Assembly (NCBI GenBank): GCA_944472135.2
Contig: OX235270.1
Span: forward strand, 146,769,632 to 146,833,631
Direction: 5' to 3'
Length of the DNA: 64,000 nt
DNA from: Trichobilharzia regenti
Lineage: Eukaryota > Platyhelminthes > Trematoda > Strigeidida > Schistosomatidae
The translations under genes were made by a program, and so were the position numbers. The notes under the pieces are model-generated. The model was not told the DNA's origin. It saw only the letters and a program-made list of their open reading frames with translations, and made no database searches. Below are positions 21,829 to 32,650 of this stretch, piece by piece (positions within the stretch are counted from its first letter, which is position 1; every line of letters starts with the position of its first letter).

Positions 21829-22596
21829 CTTAGTCTTTCCTGGGCTATTGAAGAAAGACTATACCTTATTACGTAGGATGTTAAAGGTTGTCAGCAGGGT
21901 AAGCAGTTTACCACTTAGCCAGCTTGTTAACATTCTGGTGGACAGGCACATGGACTCATGAGAAAAATGGGCGAAGTCCATTTTATCTGACTCACAACAC
22001 CCTCTACACTCACAACTCTCCCCATGTATCTCTTCAGGGAAAACAAGAAGTCTATATAGGAAACTATATGCCCGCACTAGTAAGTACAAAAACTCATCCA
22101 TACCCTACCTAGCCCGTGTTCTGTGTGATAAAGAATGCATCAGGCATGAAACCTTTAACTTATTAAATAGTCACTAGAACCAATGAATCTCGTCTTTCCA
22201 ACTCACATCATTTATGGGTACAACGTTTTCTCTCTTTTCCATTCTCTCTACCTTTTTTGTCTTTATTTTTGTTAAGTGCTGTTTTGTTTTTCTCTTCCTT
22301 GCAAACTCTAGTTAAAACCTTCTTGTTGTTCTTTTACACTCTGTATATCTCGACCATTTTGCTATCGCTTACGCCAGTAAATATGCTAGTAGTATCTACT
22401 TTTGTAACACCTTCAAACATTTTAATTTTGGCTTTGCTACCGACATACTAATATGTTGTTGAGATAATCTTTAATCTATGTAGAACTTTATTTATTGTTA
22501 ATGTAAAAACTGGATGCAATATTGTAGTAAAATGCTGAGAATTCCATTCTGTATCACAAGTACTGATTTGGAATAAAGCTTATATAATAATAATAA
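21829..22596 (+). mobile_element. Short LINE 3'-end element, insertion in copy A only
   Basis: Absent from the matching site in copy B (about 48135), where TTGA replaces it. It encodes a broken LINE C-terminal segment (LVFPGLLKKD, LYARTSKYKNS and CDKECIRHE in different frames), then a 3' UTR, and ends in an (ATA)n tail. An inverted relative lies at 27866-28612 and has the same 5' boundary, CTTAGTCTTTCC. Confidence 0.8.
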
Positions 22597-23147
22597 ACAG
22601 TTAAACTGAGTCAGGTAGGGAGATGCAGACTTCCGGGTTGGGGCCCTCAGGACTCTAGGAATCAATGGCTGGAGACAATGGGTGACATGGCTCAAAATCG
22701 TTGTCAATGGCCAGCGCACATGTATTCAGTGTCTGTAATCTTTCATATTCCTTTCTACCATTATTCATTCTGTTTCACTTTTATACTTGTCATACTCTAT
22801 TGATTCTCTTCACTCATCTTCTTGTCTACCTTTGTGTGCTATTTGGAACGTGTCAAGTCGAACTGGTGCACTTCGGTGCCAAGTTCTATGTTAAATTCAG
22901 ACAGACAGACAGATATTGCAAGTCAACAAGATTATCACCTGGTGGTAATAAGTCAATCCTTGAATAGCTGAAGACGGTTAGGATTAATTACACGCTTAAA
23001 ATTTCATTTTTTAAAATCAAAAGTAGCGTTTGGAATCAATCTGTTAATTATTAAAGGTGTATATGCTGTGCTATCCTTTATACAAATGAGTAATATGAAT
23101 ACTGGGCTATATTAATTTCAAAATTTTCGATCACTAACTACTTTCAG
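22597..23147 (+). other. LINE tail and dispersed repeats
   Basis: 22597-22730 is the displaced 3' part of the LINE fragment at 21126 (CAATGGCTGGAGACAATGG region). 22858-22935 is a reverse relative of the block at 20225. The rest is AT-rich intron. Confidence 0.6.
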
Positions 23148-23299
23148 AGAAATGATGAAAACAAATCATTGAAACAGAAGCTTGATTCAGTTGAATCGAA
23201 AAACAGAACATTGTGCAATGAATTAGAAACTGTGAAATTATCAAGAGAGAATTTACAAAATGAGTATAACCGACTTCAAGAGGAATTGGACAAGCTGAA
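23148..23299 (+). CDS. Host exon 2 (copy A), coiled coil
   Basis: 152 nt, acceptor CTTTCAG before 23148, donor GTAAAT at 23300. Phase 0 in and phase 2 out, compatible with the exons at 19182 and 23383. It encodes 50 residues of coiled coil (NRLQEELDKL at the end). If the donor is not used, TAA at 23301 would end the protein. Copied at 48690-48841. Confidence 0.65.
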
Positions 23300-23382
23300 G
23301 TAAATAAAAATATCTTCGTTAAACTCTGTGCAATTTATTTACAGAGTGTTAATACTAACTTATAAACTTAATGTGTTGACAG

Positions 23383-23437
23383 TCCTAGACACAATCGTGA
23401 ATTGGCAGAAGTTAGAATTCAAGGACCATTGGATCGG
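23383..23437 (+). CDS. Host exon 3 (copy A), end uncertain
   Basis: Acceptor GTTGACAG; reads in phase from exon 2 (NPRHNRELAEVRIQ...). A donor GT is available at 23438, exactly where the family 2 SINE begins. That gives phase 0, which does not fit exon 24219 (needs phase 1), so either a small exon is missing or the SINE altered the splice site. Copied at 48925-48979. Confidence 0.45.
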
Positions 23438-23630
23438 GTCCCAGTGGCTTAATGGTATACGAGCTCGCCTTGTAACCGGAAGGTCCTGCGTTTAAATCCC
23501 AGTGGGTGCGTACTGCTGAAGAGTCTCCAACCAGGACGAGACAGCTGTCCAGTACTCCCAGGTTTTCCAATGGTTCTCTAACTAATGTTAGCTTATGATG
23601 AAATCCCGAAACTAACGAAGTTTGCTTGTA
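23432..23630 (+). mobile_element. tRNA-derived SINE (family 2)
   Basis: Head GGTCCCAGTGGCTTAATGG (box A region), CTTGTAACCGGAAGGTC, and box B-like GCGTTTAAATCCCAG; body GTGGGTGCGTACTGC to GGTTCTCTAAC. It overlaps or abuts the host exon 3 donor. Copied in B at about 48974-49172. Confidence 0.8.
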
Positions 23631-23842
23631 TATCAAGAAACATTTGGACAAACACAAAAATAAAACTAATTTCACTTAAGAACTGGTAAATTCAGCCTTC
23701 ACAATCTCATTGACACCTTAAAGTTATTGGATAACTCAGAAACAGTGTAGCTAAAGACCTTTTGCTGTAACTAACAACTAACTGTCATCAGGGAGTATCC
23801 AATGTTATGAGTCAATTGTGACGTCTCTGACTTCAGCAACTG

Positions 23843-24110
23843 GTCGACAGGTAGGCGGATATCACGTCTACGCCAGAGATGGGTAAACTGGGATATGAGA
23901 AACTAACTCTCTGTATCCGTGATGAGATCTCGTCAGAGATCAACCCGTTGGCGTTGGCTGGTGGTACTTCCCAAATAAGTGAAGTGGTCAACGTGCTCTA
24001 CCACTTCACTTCCTATTTCTAAACTAGGAGTCAGCGTAGTCCGGTCAGTTCTGTAACATCATCTTGCATTTGGCGGGAGCGAATCGCATGCGAAACATTC
24101 GTAGATCGCT
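23843..24110 (-). mobile_element. LINE post-RT fragment
   Basis: Same family and orientation as 20765-21125 (shared AAGTGAAGTGGTCAACGTGC-like and CGAATCGCATGCGAAACATT blocks). It lies just past the breakpoint of the segmental duplication. Confidence 0.6.
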
Positions 24111-24218
24111 AATCGGCAAATAACAGATACGTACATAGTTTTCAAGCTCATACATACAACAATTCATGTGAATTGAACCTAAAAATGTCTGTCTTTTGAA
24201 ACTTTTTTCTGTTTATAG

Positions 24219-24303
24219 TTAAACTCCGAGACATGGTTTCATTCGTCCGAGTCGATGATGATAGTTTGCCTATGCTAGAAGCTTTAGTTGCTGAGTTTTT
24301 GCA
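24219..24303 (+). CDS. Host exon 4
   Basis: 85 nt with a pyrimidine-rich acceptor (CTGTTTATAG) and donor GTGAGT. The open frame (KLRDMVSFVRVDDDS, then LPMLEALVAEFLQ) needs one nucleotide from the previous exon and ends in phase 2, matching the terminal exon at 27516. Not present in copy B. Confidence 0.65.
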
Positions 24304-24435
24304 GTGAGTTTTTATAAATTATTTTTTATTGCACTGTAAATTAACGGAGAGTTAGATGCATATAATTTTCTCACATTACACACTCATGATTTTGCACAAT
24401 GCATTAATTGTATATTTTGATTTGACACTAGTAAC

Positions 24436-24745
24436 TAGTGTGACGACGTGTCTAGTCGTTTCTTTGGTGCGACTGGATTCTATCAGTCAGTCAGGTTTCC
24501 AGTGTGGCCACCATTCCACTAAGTAGCTCACCATCACGGTGTACACATTGATTTGATGATATTAGATAGTTGGAGGCAGTCGGCCAGAGGAAGCCTTCCC
24601 TGGACCTAGGTTTCGTGCTAGTTGGGACTCGCCAGTCAGCAAGTCGTATCTGCAACCACATTGAAGGAACTCATGTCCCTTTTGAGGAGATTGGAACCCG
24701 TGTCACCCAGTGAGTACTGCATTGAGCTAGTTACTAGTGTCAAAT
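24436..24745 (-). mobile_element. Hammerhead-type SINE, mutated copy
   Basis: Minus-strand relative of 24746-24955. The core reads CTGGCGAG instead of CTGATGAG, so it should be inactive, though GCACGAAACC is kept. Its 3' part extends to about 24436 and repeats the TTTGACACTAGTAACTAGT block found at its other end. Confidence 0.7.
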
Positions 24746-24955
24746 CAAAATAGCCACTACAGTCATACAGGAGGTCAATCGCCAGCCCGAATAGCTGCAG
24801 CACTGGGTGACGCGGGTTCAAATCTCAGATGGGTGGGATATGAGTTCCTTCAACATGGTTGCAGATACGTGTTGCTGACTGATGAGTGCCGAATAGCACG
24901 AAACCTAGGTCCGGGAAAGGCTTCCTCTGGCCGATTGCCTCCAACAATCTAATAG
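24746..24955 (+). mobile_element. Hammerhead-type SINE (Sm-alpha-like)
   Basis: A tRNA-like head (GCCCGAATAGC as the box A region, GCGGGTTCAAATCTC as box B), then an intact hammerhead core at 24879-24904 and the tail GGCCGATTGCCTCCAACAATC. It lies back to back with the mutated copy at 24436-24745. Schistosome Sm-alpha SINEs are known to combine these parts; assignment to that family is by resemblance. Confidence 0.7.
24858..24912 (+). ncRNA. Hammerhead ribozyme in SINE
   Basis: CTGATGA (24879-24885), stem II GTGC/GCAC (24886-24889 with 24896-24899, loop CGAATA), GAAA (24900-24903). CC after GAAA can pair with the GG upstream in CATGGTTGCAG, placing the cleavage site after GGTT. Stem I is GCAG/CTGA and has a G-A mismatch at its base, so activity may be weak. 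Confidence 0.6.
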
Positions 24956-25122
24956 CATTAATTGTATGGACTATCAACAATCGCTACTTTTGTGTGCCGA
25001 CCAAGATGCTTGGTTTTAGATTGTTAATCTTAGAATCGAATATATTTCACGTTAGTAAGTAAATATTCATTGTAGTACTAACAGTGCAGTCTTTTCTCCA
25101 CCTCAAAGTTCTAAGGTAGTAT

Positions 25123-25468
25123 TGTAACGACAGAAGACAAGGACCAGGCAAAAGATCGTTTATTTGGTAAATCAACAGATATACCTTTCGATTTTCATGT
25201 AGATTATTATAGATTATTGTTAACAGACAAACACAGGCTTCTGATTGGTGGTTGTTTCTCGCTGAACGTTAATCTTTCATCTGTTTGTGGCCGTTTCTTG
25301 AAGTTCAGATCATCAGCTATCTGCAAATTGTATCCGCCTACGCAAATTCTTCTGTGGTTGTTGAGTCAGTCTTTGTTCTTGTTCTTTTCTCATGACCAAT
25401 GTTGGGGACGTACACGTTGGCGTAAATGACTCTCTACCGATTTTGGCTAGCAGACAGTCCTCACCACA
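25123..25468. mobile_element. Solo LTR, family L2
   Basis: 346 bp, TGTAACGACAG to TCACCACA, flanked by the 4-bp duplication GTAT (25119-25122 and 25469-25472). A relative is at 52842-53182. No internal region is present. Orientation is not determined. Confidence 0.75.
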
Positions 25469-25639
25469 GTATTCCATTAACTATGACTCACTAGTGAACA
25501 TTTTTTTCAAAAACAGATAAATAGGTGATTGTTTACTTTTTGATTTGTCTTCTATAGGCCTCAGTGGGATAAAAGTTTTGTTTTTCACCACTTTTCAATA
25601 TATATCTTAACCATTCTGTTACCAATGAATAATTTTGCA

Positions 25640-26256
25640 ACGTTAGCTTACTTCTAACCTATCATATATGTATATATATGAGAACATCAGAGAGAAAACC
25701 TGAGACTCTAACTGCACGTAAAAAGCCTCTATTTATTAAGTTACGATTTAGTGGTGACTTGTCAAGTGAGGTTTTGTTCCAGAGATTTTCCAGGAGTATA
25801 CGGAGAAGGTTTTACGCAGCATACCTGTGTTTGTCATTCTCCAGCAGACGGATGATTGGGACGCAAACGAAGGATAGATAGCTAGATAGTTTTGCCACAT
25901 CTATGTGCATTTATCAATTCAGCCGCACCTGCGGTGACAGTTATGTTGAGCGTGCTACTAGACAGCTTAGCCAACGTGTTAGTGAACATCTCCCAACATC
26001 GTGGTTTGGCACAGGACAGACAAATACAATCCGTAGCTCAATTTTATCACATTTAATTGATAGTGGTCATGTAGTGGAGAAAACGAGAGCTTTCAAAGTA
26101 ACCCATCGTATCCCACCGAATCTTTCCAATAGACTTCGTATTTGTCTACTGCGCATAGCTGAGGCGATAGGTATTCGAAATATTAAACCTAAACTATGCA
26201 TTCAAAAGAAGTTGGTACAGCCATTAACTCTCTCTTGTTGGCCTATTAAGACATAA
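25640..26256 (+). pseudogene. Penelope-like element fragment (GIY-YIG)
   Basis: Broken frames encode the end of a PLE RT domain (KKPLFIKLRFSGD) and a GIY-YIG-type endonuclease (CIYQFSRTCGDSYVERATRQL, with SSILSHLIDSGH). The GIY-YIG motif is decayed: YQF...SYVE, with Gly replaced by Glu. At least one stop or frameshift lies near 25880. Confidence 0.7.
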
Positions 26257-26269
26257 CCAACTGATGACT

Positions 26270-27060
26270 TCTCAGTGTCTGTAAGTATGGTATGTGCTTT
26301 GCGCCGTCTAAGTGCAAAGTACTGTTACAAGATTGGCAGGAGCCTGTACCTGCACTCACTCTTGCGGGTGAACCGCTTGAAGTTGTTGATAAGTTTGTGT
26401 ACCTGGGTAGTTGTGTGAGTGCTGGCGGAGAGAGGGGTGACGGATGAGATTTCCAACCGTATAATGAAGGCTAGGGTGGCATACATCAAGTTGAGCCACC
26501 TATGGCGCCGTCGCGACGTTAGCCTGGTTGTCAAAGGTCGGGTATACAACGCTTCGGTGCGGGCTGCGCTGCTCTACGCCTGTGAAACCTGGCCTCTCCG
26601 AGTAGGCTGAGGATGTGCGGCGACTCTGCGTGTTCGATCGCCGCTCTCTCCGCAGGATTGCTTGCGTTCGATGGCATCATCGCGTGAGTAATTCTGAGGT
26701 TCGGCGGCGTGTGTTTGAACAAAGTGGAGATCACCATTCATTGAATGTCGTCATCTAGAAACACCGGCTCCGGTGGCTTGGACATGTGCTCCGAATGTCA
26801 CCCCAGAGGCTTCCGTACAGGTCTCTGTTCGCTGGCCAGCCCTGGGACGGGATGGAAAAGGCGGAGAGGTGGTCAGTCCATGACGTGGCGTCGTGGGATG
26901 AAGGATTTTTGTGCTAGATTAGCATCGGTTGGTGTGTCACGACTCCCTGGTTGGGGTTCGAGAGATAGCTCAAATCGATGGCTCGAAACGTTATCGGATA
27001 TGGCCAAGAATCATAATCAGTGGCGAATGTGTTGCGATTTCCTTCTTTCTTTGATTGATA
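26270..27060 (+). pseudogene. LINE ORF2 C-terminal fragment, second family
   Basis: Several frames encode KCKVLLQDW, FVYLGSCVS, LSHLWRRRDV, ALLYACETWPLRV, RLRWLGHVLRM and RLPGWGSRDSS. Frameshifts near 26435, 26605 and 26760. A close, more decayed relative is at 53183-53700. Confidence 0.75.
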
Positions 27061-27515
27061 AAACTATTATTATTATGACAAATTGCACAATTTATAATCA
27101 CCATCTTATTATCCTACAGAAAAACACCATGATTGGTTTATATTTGAATTCTTATTTGTAAAGTTATGTGTGTATATTAGAGTTAAGCCTGATGAAATCT
27201 AATTGGAAACAACAATATTGTTCGCTTAAATGTGTTGATCTAAATTTTCCTATGGGAATATTTAATATATATATTTCTGTCATTTGATACCGTAGAATTT
27301 ACTGGTAAAGAAGTATATTCTAGTTGACAGACTGAATACGGGAGAGAAAGTAATTTCTCGGATTCTAATGCGATCCACAACCAAAAAGAACCCAATGTTG
27401 AGTATTTGTTTATTGAAATTACTGTATAGAAGGATTCGCTTCTAGTTATTTCACTGGTTTATGTATATAAATGAAGGTTTATTAGTCGGCTTCTCTCTGT
27501 TTTCCTGGTTTTCAG

Positions 27516-27603
27516 GTTTCTGAAACAAAATGAAACCCGTTACTTCCGAATCGAGGATTACAGTGTGGCGACAGCAGAATACCAACGAAGAGCAATGTGT
27601 TAA
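27516..27603 (+). CDS. Host terminal exon, copy A gene
   Basis: Acceptor TGGTTTTCAG, then an open frame that completes the phase-2 codon of exon 24219 (CA+G) and runs FLKQNETRYFRIEDYS...RRAMC to TAA at 27601-27603. Joined with exon 4 it gives a plausible C terminus of about 58 residues. No family recognised. Confidence 0.6.
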
Positions 27604-27689
27604 ATGCGCATATAACTAACTGTCACCGTTTTAAGAAAAGAATTGATACGTATTCTCTGAAATATAATGTATAATATAATTCCATCTTA

Positions 27690-27850
27690 GTCCGTTTATT
27701 AGATGTATCACACGGTCACAGAAACAGTATTAGTATTTACTGGATGACAAAGTTTCGAACACAATTCACTTATTGTTCATAATCATATCATCAATTATAA
27801 TCACACGACTTCGAAACTTGAGTTTTATAGTTTTCTTTGTCCTCTCCTAT
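27690..27850 (-). repeat. Dispersed repeat related to 2820-2945
   Basis: The reverse complement shares TGATTATGAAC, the GTTCGA region, GTCATCCAGTAAAT, AATACTGTTTC and CTAATAAAC with 2820-2945 and with 43398-43515. Confidence 0.6.
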
Positions 27851-27865
27851 TTGACATAACATAAC

Positions 27866-28612
27866 ATAAGCTTTATTCCAAATCAGTACTTGTGATACAG
27901 AATGGAATTCTCAGCATTTTACTACAATATTGCATCCAGTTTTTTACATTAACAATAAATAAAGTTCTACATAGTTTAAAGTTATCTCAACAACATATTA
28001 GTATGTCGGTAGCAAAGCCAAAATTAAAGTGTTTGAAGGTGTTAGAAAAGTAGATACTACTAGCATATTTACTGGCGTAAGCGATAGCAAAATGTTCGAG
28101 ATGTACAGAGTGTGAAAGAACGAACAAGAATGTTTTAAGTAGAGTTTGCAAGGAAGAGAGAAACAAAACAGCACATAACAAAAATAAATACAGAATGAAG
28201 AGCGAGAAAACGTTGTACCTATAAATGATGTGAGTTGGAAAGACAAGATCCATTGGTTCTACTGACTATTTAATAAGTTAAAGGTTTCATGCCTGATGCA
28301 TTCTTTGTCGCACAGAACACGAGCTAAGTAGGGTATGGATGAGTTTTTGTACTTACTAGTGCGGGCATATAGTTTCCTATATAGGCTTCTTGTTTTCCCT
28401 GAAGAGATACATGGGGAGAGTTGTGAATGTAGAGGGTGTTGTGAGTCAGATAAAATGGATTTCGCCCATTTTTCACATGAGTCCATATGCCTGTCCACCA
28501 GAATATTAACTAGCTGGCTAAGTGGCAAGCTGCTTACCCTGCTGACAACCTTTAACATCCTACGTAATAAGGTATAGTCTTTCTTCAATAGCCCAGGAAA
28601 GACTAAGGGGGA
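27866..28612 (-). mobile_element. Short LINE 3'-end element
   Basis: Inverted relative of 21829-22596. Its frame on the minus strand (28259-28612) encodes LVFPGLLKKD to CIRHETFNLLNSQ without interruption, so this copy is better preserved. Its 5' end is at the same base as the copy at 21829. Confidence 0.75.
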
Positions 28613-28780
28613 ACAATAGTAGTAGGGGTAGTAGAATTTTCCAGATATCTGGGTGGACAGGTGTTGAATCATTCCCAATAACACGTATTTGCAGTTGGTT
28701 CGATAATCAAAGCTTCCGTTATCAAGCGCTCCCTCCCCACACCCTGTGGCAAAAGTCAAAGTGACAAGGTACACAAGAAC
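28613..28780 (+). repeat. Dispersed repeat, copy of 2040 block
   Basis: Shares TAGGGGTAGTAGA, GGACAGGTGTTG and CAAAGCTTCC with 2050-2180. Confidence 0.55.
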
Positions 28781-29027
28781 TGTGTTTAGGAAATCCGTGA
28801 TGAGACCTTGTAACGGGATGGTGGTCTTCGTAAGTGTATGATCTGACGATTGGCTTTCGTCATCTTCCTTCATGATTCATGAGACAACTGGGTTTATATT
28901 CATAGGTCGATAACCTCATGGCCACTCCCTTACTTTGTTCGTTCACTTTCATTTGAAACCTAAATATACTGTAGAAGTCAAGTATACCTGCACTCCTAAT
29001 GTGACCGAAACGAGTAAATTTATCTGA

Positions 29028-30260
29028 AAAAGAGAATATGTTCAGCGAAGAGACTCTTTTCGCCGGCGAATTCATTCACATAGCTAGCTGTACAATCGCA
29101 TTTATATGTATATATATATATAACTATTTGTGTGTGACGTTTGTCAAGTTTAGATAATTAATCGGGTAATATAAGAAGGAGATCTAATACAGAAACAAGG
29201 CTAACTAGACAACAACTAAAGTGAGATTGAGTTAGTTAGTAAGTTAGATTACGTAATATGTAATTGACTAAAATGTTTCAACTTAGGTCAGGGTAGAAAC
29301 AAAGGTAATTACAAGTAGAGACCAAGTAGAAGTAGGGTAGAAAATAATGCCATATAGATTAGAACTGAAATGGAGCAAATAAGTTGGATGACGTAACATA
29401 AATGACTAGAAATTGAGCGTTGGTCAAGTCAGCAACAGTAGTAATGAGGTGTAGAAATTAAATCGGGTGGGGGTAGAGAACAAGAAGGTTGAAAATGTAA
29501 AATATTACAACTGAAAAGACAAAATGATACTAATGAAGAGACAAGAGAAAAGTATTAGGTAGAATTTATTTGTCGGGTAATAAGATAGATTACGTCCATT
29601 GCAAGTGTAGTGATTGAACGAACTTCCTCTGTATGCAGAGTTCAGGACTTAGCAAGCGAATCGCCATTGCTTCTGCAGTATGACGAAGTCTGATTCTTAC
29701 ATTTTTAGAAAGACTACTTGGTATTCTGTAGACAACTTTGAAGTTTGTTTGGAGTGTAGCTTGGTGTCCGGAATCTATCAGATGTTCTAAGATGGAGCTT
29801 TGGGGCCATCGTTTTTCTCCTATGTAAAACCATGTTGGTAAGTGTTTGGTGACACGTTTGGAAATCGAACACTGGGTACGGCCGATACACCTGGGTGCAC
29901 ACGAGCAGGTGAATTGATAGATACACGTCGATGATGATTCACGTTCACGTGAATCATAAGTTTTGTGGAGAAAGTTAGTCGTAGTTCATCTGCGAAGAAG
30001 GTCTGAACGCGACAGTCGATTTCTTAGTGTTTCCGCAGATATATCTCCATTGAATTGAAGGTTCATGTAGAGTAGTTTTTTCGAGATGCTAAGCATGTGC
30101 GGCTTTTGTGGTCTGGGATACATAGATTTTGCAATAAATCGTTCTGGATAAAAATTCTCGACGAGGATTCTCTTGATATTGTCCAGTTCATCTTCTATGG
30201 TGTCAGGAGTGCAAATTCTGTGGACTCTGAGCCACTGGGATCTATTTTGATCCATGTCAC
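29028..30260 (-). pseudogene. Penelope-like element, 5'-truncated
   Basis: Minus strand: a PLE post-RT region (30255-29986, with RILVENFYPERF and LLYMNLQFNGD), then after a frame change a GIY-YIG domain (about 29920-29620, CIYQFTCSCAPRCIGRTQ, SSILEHLIDSGH), then a 3' UTR ending in (AT)n and the CTCTTCGCTGAAC terminus near 29028. The RT catalytic core is missing. Confidence 0.7.
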
Positions 30261-30559
30261 CAATAGTTTGCAGTCATCGAATATCAGCGGGGCCCCGGTT
30301 ATCAGACAATCTATACTTCTGTAAGTGGCTCAAACTAACAACAGTCAAACACTTGGTGTAATGTTTTGCTTCGACAACTAGAAACCTCTTTTCCGGACTT
30401 GTCAGACTTCTCAGCTAAGATTGCTCGTCGATGGGAGCGGCCATTTGTTATGAATAATAGATTCCCTAGCTATCTCAGTCGATTCATATTGACAACTTTA
30501 TGAGTTGACTTTCTCTATTTATTCAATACCCTACACACATAACCTCATTGTTTCTCTCC

Positions 30560-30770
30560 ATATCACGCCACTTAACAGGAGAGAGACAGACTACAAAACC
30601 TTAGGATCAAAGATGGATGGTTAGGCTCTTCATATCTTCCAACTTCAACAGCCAAAGACTCACAGCCAGAAAGAAGTATGGGGTGAACTGCTGCCTAGTA
30701 CACACGTCCCCTTAAGGATAAAGGAATATCACGTGGACGCAAATTCCTCGGCGTATCTTTTGTACTCAAC
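30560..30770 (-). mobile_element. LINE post-RT fragment
   Basis: Diverged relative of 20700-20890 (shared GACTCACAG, TACACACGTC and ATATCACGT blocks). It abuts the LTR element. Confidence 0.5.
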
Positions 30771-31099
30771 TGTTATGTACTGCTGTTGAGTGAGTTATTA
30801 GAGTTTTACCCGTCGCCAAATTATTGTTGTGTACTGGTCGAGTAACTAGTAGTCCTGACGCAAGAAGGCGGAAATCAGAAAACCACCAGGTTCACGATGA
30901 TACTTGTATTTTCAAACACAAGGAAAAATCAATGTCACACAAGAGTGTGAACACAAGTGTATGAGCGAATGTTCAAAATGAACGAATCAATAGACAGTCT
31001 TAACATGATTGTTAATTGTAATGGAATATCGATCCGTATATACATAGCAAAATATAACAGACTGTCAAACAAACACACATATTGTATGGATATATATCA
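30771..31099 (-). repeat. 3' LTR
   Basis: 329 bp, TGTTATGTACTG to ATATATATCA as read on the plus strand. Relative to the 5' LTR it lacks about 33 bp between GAGTGTGA and ACACAAGTG. Confidence 0.85.
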
Positions 31100-31112
31100 C
31101 CTCCCCTTTTGA
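31100..31112 (-). promoter_or_regulatory. Polypurine tract
   Basis: Minus strand AAAAGGGGAGG lies directly before the 3' LTR, as required for plus-strand DNA priming. Confidence 0.75.
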
Positions 31113-31777
31113 GAAGATTGACGATTAGTAGGGTGTTTTCTTGGGGGTTATCTGGAACCGTTGAGCTTGTTGTTGACGTCTGTCGCTTCGTCTGCCTGTT
31201 GGGTTTGCGGCTTCGGCTTCGTCCGGAATTGTCTGACATTTTATGTTTCTTGGCTGCATTGCATAGAGAATTTAGTGGGACATCAGCCAGGTGCAAACGA
31301 TCAAACCAATCAAGTCCCAAAAGATTTAAATCACTCTTGGTGACAAATTCCTGTGAATTTAATGTTACAGAATGAAACAGAACATTTGAGTTCACCAGTT
31401 AGTTTGAGCCGCCCACCACAGGCGCTGAGAAGAGTCTGGGAAGTATTTGTGATAGGTGGTCTGCCAATACCATTCCAAAGTTTCTCTGATATAACAGTAA
31501 TATCAGAGGCGGTATCTAGCTGCAGACGTGTATCATGACCATTCATCTGAAGATCAAGATATTTCCGCATACCTGGTGTTGTGACTTGACAGGTTGCGAG
31601 TAGACTCATTGACCTTTTTGGGGAATTAGGACCAACAGTTTGTTGAGCTTTCGCTGGATTATGATATCTGTGTTTGTGTGGCTGACAAAAACCATTTTTA
31701 TGACCGATGATTTTGCACTTGCTGCAACGATGATTTTTGTATGGACAGGACTTTACAAAGTGCCACAATGCCAGCAT
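31104..31777 (-). pseudogene. Retroviral-type protease and zinc knuckle remnant
   Basis: The frame 31777-31331 carries a CCHC knuckle (CSKCKIIGHKNGFC) and an aspartic protease active site LDTAS with upstream RLQ. A shifted frame from 31395 continues with the protease C-terminal part (NLLGLDWFDRLHLADVPLN) and then a basic, Ser/Thr-rich tail. The polymerase that normally follows is absent. Confidence 0.75.
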
Positions 31778-32406
31778 GGTGATGTTGGGGTATTCTTTGC
31801 AGTAATTTGAGAAGTTGGACGAGTATGTGTAGATTTACGTGGAACATTAGAAGAAGGTGGGTCAGGAGTGGATGATGAGAGATTTTTGCTCTTTCGTAAT
31901 GCATGAATATCAGAGCTTCTCGAAGTTGTTGATTCGACCAGGTGTGTGTCTTTCTGCAAATTAATCAGCCGTTGATATTCATCAGCTATGTCATGTAATG
32001 TTAACTTAGGATTTTCTTCTAGCTGATTGAGCAGTCGAGTTCGGATATCTGTGAAACGAGGAGATTGAAGACTGCATATGAGAATCATGGCTTTGAATTG
32101 ATCATCTGTTAAGGACCTGAGTCGAAATCTCTCACATTCTCGGTTGACTGTGCCAACATGAGTAAGAAAATCATCATTTTCATTCATTGTCAGCTTGAGG
32201 CAACGATATCGTATGTCGAATAATGAGGAGTGGTCTCCAAAATGTTCACGCAGCAGATTTATTGTATCATCGAAACACTTGTCACGTGGTTTTTGGGGTA
32301 AAATTAGGTTGCAGTACCTTTCATATTCTGCGGGACCCAATTTACGTAATAACAATCGCACTGTAGCGGTAAATAATTCCCCAAAATTATTGACCACAGC
32401 AATCAC
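31753..32406 (-). pseudogene. gag, C-terminal part
   Basis: Capsid-like gag (KLGPAEYERYCN, LREHFGDH, RYRCLKLTMNENDDF, RECERFRLRSL) ending in the first half of a zinc knuckle (CWHCG). The remaining HFVKSC half is in the -1 frame, so the knuckle is split by a small deletion. Confidence 0.8.
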
Positions 32407-32650
32407 TCATTGGATGCTGACCACCACTGTTTAAGTCGACTTGTTTAGCTGAAGGCTTCCTGTCAAGCATCCCCGCCATTTGGTACCCCGTCGTGTCACG
32501 TACACGATCACTAGCTAGCTAAGCGTTCGTCTGAAGGCTTGTTTTGGTCCCGAAATATATCACGAAGTCTGGACGATCAATTATTGGCTTTTGCTTTGTT
32601 TTCGGTACGCGAGAATAATTTAGAGGCTGTGTAAGATAATTCCGTCAACT
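32407..32650. other. Foreign segment inside gag
   Basis: About 240 bp with stops in the gag frame separates the N-terminal gag (ending CKVL) from its continuation (LLLRKLG). Its origin is not recognised. Confidence 0.5.

Larger units (their letters stand above)
17493..23840 (+). repeat. Segmental duplication copy A, right part
   Basis: Colinear with 43803-49382 (offset 26,310, falling to 26,307, then 25,542 after a 0.77-kb insertion in A). Identity is very high by eye, with scattered single-base differences (for example at 20274, 21227 and 21391). Homology stops at TTCAGCAAC (23832-23840 and 49374-49382). Confidence 0.9.

Noticed and set aside
23300..23303. True stop codon ending the coiled-coil protein after exon 2
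   Set aside because: A donor GTAAAT overlaps the TAA, and the next exon continues in phase, so splicing is more likely; not certain.
31331..32406. Programmed -1 shift between gag and protease
   Set aside because: The shift falls within a zinc knuckle and no slippery heptamer is at the junction; a small deletion fits better.
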